A DNA stretch of 64,000 bases from contig SCHM01000004.1 in assembly GCA_004123355.1 (NCBI GenBank), positions 2,480,001 through 2,544,000 on the forward strand, read 5' to 3'. Every line of letters starts with the position of its first letter. Position 1 is the first letter of the stretch. Positions 58,334-64,000 of the stretch are shown in pieces. The stretch comes from Amphirosellinia nigrospora (lineage: Eukaryota > Ascomycota > Sordariomycetes > Xylariales > Xylariaceae). The notes under the pieces were generated by a model. It ran no database searches and was not told the DNA's origin. It saw only the letters and a program-made list of their open reading frames with translations. A program made the position numbers and the translations under genes.

Positions 58334-60806
58334 ATGGGTTCCGCAACGCCCAATTTGAAGCGCAAAGCTTCAAACATTGAGGCCAACGGCACTGCTGCTA
58401 CTGCCGCTGCGAAATCCCACATCGAGCGCCAAGACTCGGACTCGGACGACTCGAGCGACGAGGACTTTGACGGATTACTAGAAGGTGTACTCGACGGGGA
58501 CGAAGATTCCGAAAGCGATTTTGATCATTCAGCCGACGAAGAAGATGACTTTGAGGACGACATAGCAAGCGATGATATACCCACAGATGGCGAAGAGGAA
58601 GACGACAAGTTAGCTCTCACAACGGCGCCATCTCGAAGATGAAGACGAAGACGATCGGCCCAATTATAGAATTGAACAAGATGCAACGGTGGCGTTCGAT
58701 ACGTCTATGACGAGATTGACCTGTGTACGACTCGGACGACACTGATGCGCAAGGTCCTGTTAACACTGTACGTCGCCGGTCCCAGCTAGTTCACAGCCAC
58801 GGGGCGGCTTTGCCATAGTTATATGGCATAGGGGAAACGAAGATGAATAAATCATGTGCGCTAACAATTCATGTGAAGATCGGAAATATTCCTCTCCCTT
58901 CTACGACTCCTACCCTCATATCGGCTACGACATTAACGGCAAGAGGATTCTTCGTCCTGCGACCGGAGAAGCACTCGACTCCCTTCTGGACAGCATTGAA
59001 CTCCCCGAAGGATGGACTGGTCTCACCGACCCTGAAACGGGCAAGCCTTAAATCTCAGCCGGGATGAGCTGGAGTTGCTCAAACGGGTCCAAATGAAGGA
59101 GATTCCCGAAGAGGGCTACGACATGTATCCGGTATGTATAATGCGCAACAGGGTTATAGTTCATATGAACTAATGGCCCGACAGGATACTGTGGAATGGT
59201 ATACCAGCCACGTAGAGCAATTCCCGTTGTCTGCAGCGCCAGAGCCAAGAGGCGCTTCGTCCCTTCGAAGCACGAGGCTAAGCGGGTGATGAAGCTGGTC
59301 AAGGCGATCCGGGAAGGCAGGATATTACCTTACAGGCCACCAGAGGAAAGAGAGAAAGAACAGGAGGAGGAAGAGGAAGTGCACTTTGATTTATGGGCCG
59401 ACGAGACTCCCGTCCGCCGAACGTCATGCACATTCCTGCGCCGAAGCTTGCTCCTCCAGGTTACGACCTATCTTATAACCCGCCGCCTGAGTATCTGCCG
59501 AGAACGCCGAAAAGAAGACATGGGAAGAGACGGACCCCGAAGAACGAGAGAAAGCATATCTCCCTCAGAAGTACGACTCACTCAGACGAACACCAGCCTA
59601 CGATCAGTTGTTAAAGAACGGTTTGAGAGATGTTTGGATTTGTACCTGGCGCCTCGCGTGCGGAAAAACCGGCTAAATATCGACCCACATCAATGTTACC
59701 AAAACTACCTCGACCTGAGGAATTACGTCCGTTCCCCACGGTTGCCTCCATCGAGTTCGCCGGCCATGAGGGCAGAGTAAGATCAGTGGCTATTGATTCA
59801 TCAGGTCAATGGCTAGCAAGCGGAGGCGACGACGGTACAGTGAGAGTTTGGGGGCTCTCAGACGGAAAGCAGCAGTGGCAGCCAGCTGAGCACAGAAGAT
59901 CCTATTGATGCGGTGAGATGGCGTCCGGTCAGACGCGTTAATATTATCAGCCGCTGTTGGTGAAGATATCTACTTGATGATACCATCGACCATGAACCAG
60001 AACTAGAACAAGCTAGCCGAGCCATCCTCGACGCAGGGTTTGGATACGCTAGCACCGCAAACAACAAACGACAGCAACCGGCGCAAGAAAAGACCCGCCC
60101 GCCAAGTGGGCGAGGCCTGGAGCGCGCCTGGAAGACGAAGGTGTGTTGCTGAAGGCGACTGTCAGATCACCTATCAAGACCATCAACTGGCACCGTAGAG
60201 GCGATTTCTTCTGCACCGTGTCGCCCACAGGCCAACGTAGCGCTGTGGCTATACATACACTGAGCAAACATCTTACCCAAATCCCATTCCGCAAGTTGCC
60301 AGGCGGTGCTGCCCAAACAGCCTCCTTCCACCCATCACGGCTCTGTTTTTTGTGGCGACTCAAAGGACAATACGTTGTTATGATTTGCAAAGGCAAGAAC
60401 TTGTCAAGACTGTTCAGCCAGGTTGTCGTTGGATTTCGTCATTCGATATTCATCCCAGTGGCGATCATCTAATTGCCGTTCTTATGATCGCCGACTACTT
60501 TGGCATGATCTTGAAATGTCAAACCGGCCATACAAGACATTACGGTTCCACGAGCAAGCCATACGGTCGGTAAAATTCACCCAGGCTCATACCCGCTCTT
60601 CGCAGACTGCAGCGACGATGGCACGCTGCAGATCTTCACAGCAAGGTTGTAAACGACCTGATGGAAAGTCCTACAATTACCCCTGTTAAGATGCTGTCAG
60701 GTCACCGGGTAGTGAGTAAACTCGGCGTAACAGATATTGCTTGGCACCCACATCATCCATGGATTGTCAGTGCTCTGCGGACGGCACATGTAGATTGTGG
60801 ACGTAG
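58334..60806 (+). CDS. erb1: ERB1 (BOP1) ribosome biogenesis protein, frame interrupted many times
   Basis: Nucleolar PeBoW-complex subunit needed for 27S pre-rRNA processing and 60S assembly. ATG 58334; acidic N-terminus ([17 protein letters not shown]). Introns: 58768-58878 (GTACGT...GTGAAG, branch GCTAAC) and 59132-59184 (GTATGT...GACAG). BOP1NT blocks: [127 protein letters not shown]40 part: [31 protein letters not shown] and, at the end, [13 protein letters not shown] then ADGTCRLWT before TAG 60804-60806. At least ten frame changes, mostly minus-one class. Essential and normally single-copy. Confidence 0.92.
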
Positions 60807-63800
60807 ATTGGCTGTGTATATAGAATAAATAGAAGAAACTAGCCCTAGGAACTGTCCTATTGTCTGTACTTTTGGCCAGATGTGTCGGATCCAGATAGCG
60901 ACGGCGTTTAATCGACAAAGAGAGTAAATGGTATACACGTCTTTGCATGTTTGATTGGATACTAGATTCCTCGCTAGGAAACTCTCGTATTGCATCTAAC
61001 CATCCTAGGAATCTGCTGTCCAATTAGTCAACCCACAACCCGACCGGATAGTCAGCCAGGCCTGTTGGCAATACGGTAATTCAACCCTGGGGCCAATTGT
61101 CAGCCATGAGTGCGACTCACCAGTCTGAAGTATTGCGACTGGCTGATGCTAAGCCAGCCTCATTTTCGTATGTGCCGAGCTGGACTCTCCTCATTCCTGC
61201 CCAATATCTCTTCCCCTCCTTTCCTTTAGACGTCGATGTGGTTTAGGCAGCTTCCTTCGCCACTTTTCTCGCCTTGGTTTTGGACCTTAGCTTTAGCAGA
61301 TGCTCGATGATTGGATGACAACTCCCCGTTTTCTTGGATGGGCTTGCTTCTGATGTGCTGGAACCATGCCACTCTGCTGATAGTTGAGGTTGGCTATGCT
61401 TGAATTGCTGTTTCAACCCCTGCTCGTATGCTTTAAATCTTCTTGTTAAGCTTGGAGGCTTTTGATTATTTTATCAACTCCGAGATTTGGAGTTTGACTC
61501 ATGCTGAGTTGAAAATACTTTACCTACCACTTTTCAGGTATTATTGATTCTTCTAGAGGCTCTTAATAACTTATGGGTTGTTGCGGAATGTTGACGCGAA
61601 TTCTTACTCCCAACCTTCCACGCGCTCCTGTTTTAAGAGAAGACCGTCTTATTACGACTTTAATTCACGATGGATTTATACCAGCATCAGGTCTGGATGA
61701 AAGATAATAATGAGGATAACGTGGAGAAACTCGACACAAAGAGAACAGCTGGAGAGAAACCTATCTCAACGAAAATCAGATCTATGCTATTAAGCGAACG
61801 TTCCATGGCTAACTTAATACTCCTCAGGGTTAAACGAGTTCAGATATCCAGGAAAAATTACTATTGATCGAGCAAAAGATGGGCTATTGTGAACAGGCAA
61901 ACTGAGAAGGCGATGTGGAACTATGGGTTTGCGACAAGTCTAAGTAACCCTTCGTCGAACTGGGTCGAAGACTAGGAGTCGAACTTAAAGAGTTTAACAG
62001 GTGTTGGTTTGTCGGGCCATCAACTTCATGAACGCGATAGTAGCCTCCCCAAAGCCCTCGAGTCGAAGGCATCACCACGAAAACGATCGACTTGGCGCGT
62101 TTATCGTGTTTATTACACCCCTTTGAGAGCGCAACTAGATCTACGCCACGATACCATAGCCTCCAACGCACGCAGCGTCATGTTGCAACTTTGATTCGGA
62201 CAATAATAGCATTGAAGGTATTCGAAAAATCATATTCTTTGCTTTTTCGAGCCCTCGCCGGTCCAACGCTGTGATGCTACCTCGGGGTATCAATGCTACA
62301 CCATATATGAAACAGGCCTCCTTATGCCTAGGCGCTATACACTCGGGCTACATCCTAAATCCATGCCTATGCGTATGCACAGCCCGGCCCGGTCCAGCAT
62401 TTTCACGACCTTCTCCCGGGGCTACGGATGCGTCCTTAACTCTAACCGAATCTTAATTAAGCATGCGAGTGGTCCGATGTCGAAGCCAGCATTTACCTAG
62501 CTACGGCCTGCGAGTACCGTCCATATAAGATATTTCAAATCTAAGAACTATCGGCCTTTTGGGTAATGGGTTAATGGTATACCGTTATCTGTGTCATTAA
62601 GCCTCTGAGGTCCAATTCCCCGAAGGTTATTCATTATTCTTTTTTCTCCTTTTTTTCTTCTCGCCCGCCCTTTACACAGACACCAAAAGCGTTGTTGTAT
62701 CGATCATTTATGGCCATGAAAAAACTAACCACTCATGCGACGATAGCTTCCCTTCGACCGAGTGAAGATGGTGTTACTCCCCACTGACGGTGGAGTTGCC
62801 ACTGCATCTTTGACCCGTCCACGTCACCACGTCGCTCGTATTCTGGTGCCTTACATTACCAATACTAGCCCAATGATTTCTCCAGAGGGTATTATGGGTA
62901 TCGAGAAGTGGAGTTGACTCAACCTGCATTTAGTCACGGTAAGCCACTCACGGTTCTTTGCAAGGCAAGATCGAGGAGACACTTTTCCATATGCTCCAAG
63001 AGTAAGCTGCTTATTATGTCTTATGCCCACCGTCCAAACACCACGAGTGGCGACTAGTACGATTTCATTGCCAACCCGGAGGTTTTGGCTTTGGATCTCT
63101 GGTATGGTATATGCCAAGTTACAAGTCGCATTTGTGAAGACGCAACGGTAGAGCTCTCGCGAGAAAGCGGGATAATAGGAGTATGAAGTGAGTTTTACAA
63201 TTTGATCTTACAGTTTCGACATAAAATATGCGGGAAAACTACACGCTAGCGTTTTTGAACGGAGCGAACGTATGCAACATTCCGTCAACCAGAAGCTATT
63301 TTATTATACCAAGGCTGAAACATGATGTATCCGAGATCCGTCACAACGTCCGACTGATCACATCAAAGGTAGGGGCGGGCGAAAAAGGAGAAGATATCCG
63401 ATATTTACCGCCATCATGAAAAGCGGTCTACTGTGAAAAGAAATAAAAGGGGGCACAAAAGCTTAGAAAAAGTTTTATTCTCATTATTTCCGTGTGGTGG
63501 GAAATTCCCATCTGACAAGGACAGCGACGTCGGAGACCGCGTCTCGGCTAAGATGTGTCAAGCAGCCTCAGACCGCCACCTAAGAGGCGCGCCACAAAAC
63601 GAATTCGATTCCGCGCAAATGGACATAAAGCACAGACGACGCACATCGAAACATCCCGAGTCGATCCTTACAAAGGCGATAGTTTGCGATCCGACGTTTT
63701 CCTACTAATTGAAACATAGACAGCTACCACTCCTCTACCCGCTAAACGAACTTCTGCAGCAAAATGGCGCGGCGCGGCGCGACGCGATGCGATGCGCGTT

Positions 63801-64000
63801 CACAGCCCTACCCGAGTGCGACCCGTCGTGTTTGTCAAGCAGTGACTGAGATGGTGGGCGTACTACATACCCACCGACGTTGGGGGAAGAGACATACCCA
63901 CGTGTCGATGAAAAAAAAAAGTCAAGTGAGGAGACAAGAAATGCTGGGTTGGGTAGATTCCACGAGATGCGGGGCAACGCGACGGGCGACCCGGTCACGA
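60807..64000. other. Right-edge region without recognised genes
   Basis: 3.2 kb. Frames at 61670, 62092, 62271, 62851 (-), 63228 and 63433 lack domains. A tRNA-like relic with a T-rich tail is at about 62543-62655. The end is GC-rich with GCGGC/GCGAC-type repeats near 63768-63800 and an A10 run at 63909. No telomere or transposon protein seen. Confidence 0.45.

Noticed and set aside
1-64000. CRISPR arrays, bacterial operons, rRNA genes, intact transposons
   Set aside because: No regularly spaced repeats, no Shine-Dalgarno-led operons, no rRNA core sequences and no transposase or reverse-transcriptase motifs were found on either strand.

Overview
The window is nuclear DNA of a filamentous ascomycete (Pezizomycotina). 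Evidence: short GT-AG introns (about 45-110 nt) with CTAAC/CTGAC-like branch sites, fungal-only families (HET, 2EXR, DUF3176, PalC, fungal lipoxygenase, NLP), small secreted proteins, and a trio of eukaryotic tRNA genes, one with an intron. Genes are monocistronic, on both strands, and separated by long AT-rich gaps in which I see no gene.

Layout. 0.4-1.5 kb: SDR oxidoreductase. 3.0-3.8: RNase H-like. 5.1-6.1 (-): 2EXR protein. 7.1-8.9: HET protein. 9.8-11.5: F-box-like protein. 13.5-13.8 (-): tRNA-Glu, tRNA-His, tRNA-Gly. 14.1-15.1 (-): secreted, possibly GPI-anchored protein. 15.3-16.3 (-) and 16.9-17.9 (+): alpha/beta hydrolase and Nudix hydrolase, divergent. 21.1-24.7 (-): intron-rich gene with an HExxH zinc-peptidase motif. 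25.7-27.0 (-): decayed coding remnants. 28.7-30.9: lipoxygenase. 32.3-34.3: DUF3176 membrane protein. 34.5-35.1 (-): NmrA-like fragment. 36.9-37.9: NLP-type secreted protein. 38.1-40.3: second HET protein. 40.6-42.4 (-) and 42.9-44.4 (+): ALG6 and PalC, divergent. 45.3-47.5 (-): RBR E3 ligase. 48.6-50.3: GH27 alpha-galactosidase. 51.7-52.4 (-): chromodomain protein. 53.1-53.8 (-): cysteine-rich secreted protein. 56.6-57.7 (-): FAH-family hydrolase. 58.3-60.8: ERB1. 60.8-64.0: no gene seen.

The genes do not form one pathway. Housekeeping functions (N-glycosylation, pH signalling, ribosome assembly, tRNAs) are mixed with accessory ones (two HET genes, lipoxygenase, NLP, secreted proteins, alpha-galactosidase).

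The strongest signal is that about half of the protein genes are broken by reading-frame changes, and nearly all the breaks are of one class: one base missing. They hit normally single-copy genes (ERB1, ALG6, palC) as well as accessory ones, while SDR, alpha/beta hydrolase, Nudix, DUF3176, alpha-galactosidase and FAH read cleanly once introns are removed. This looks more like residual single-base deletions in the assembly than mass pseudogene formation. A few lesions, such as the truncated NmrA fragment, look like real decay.
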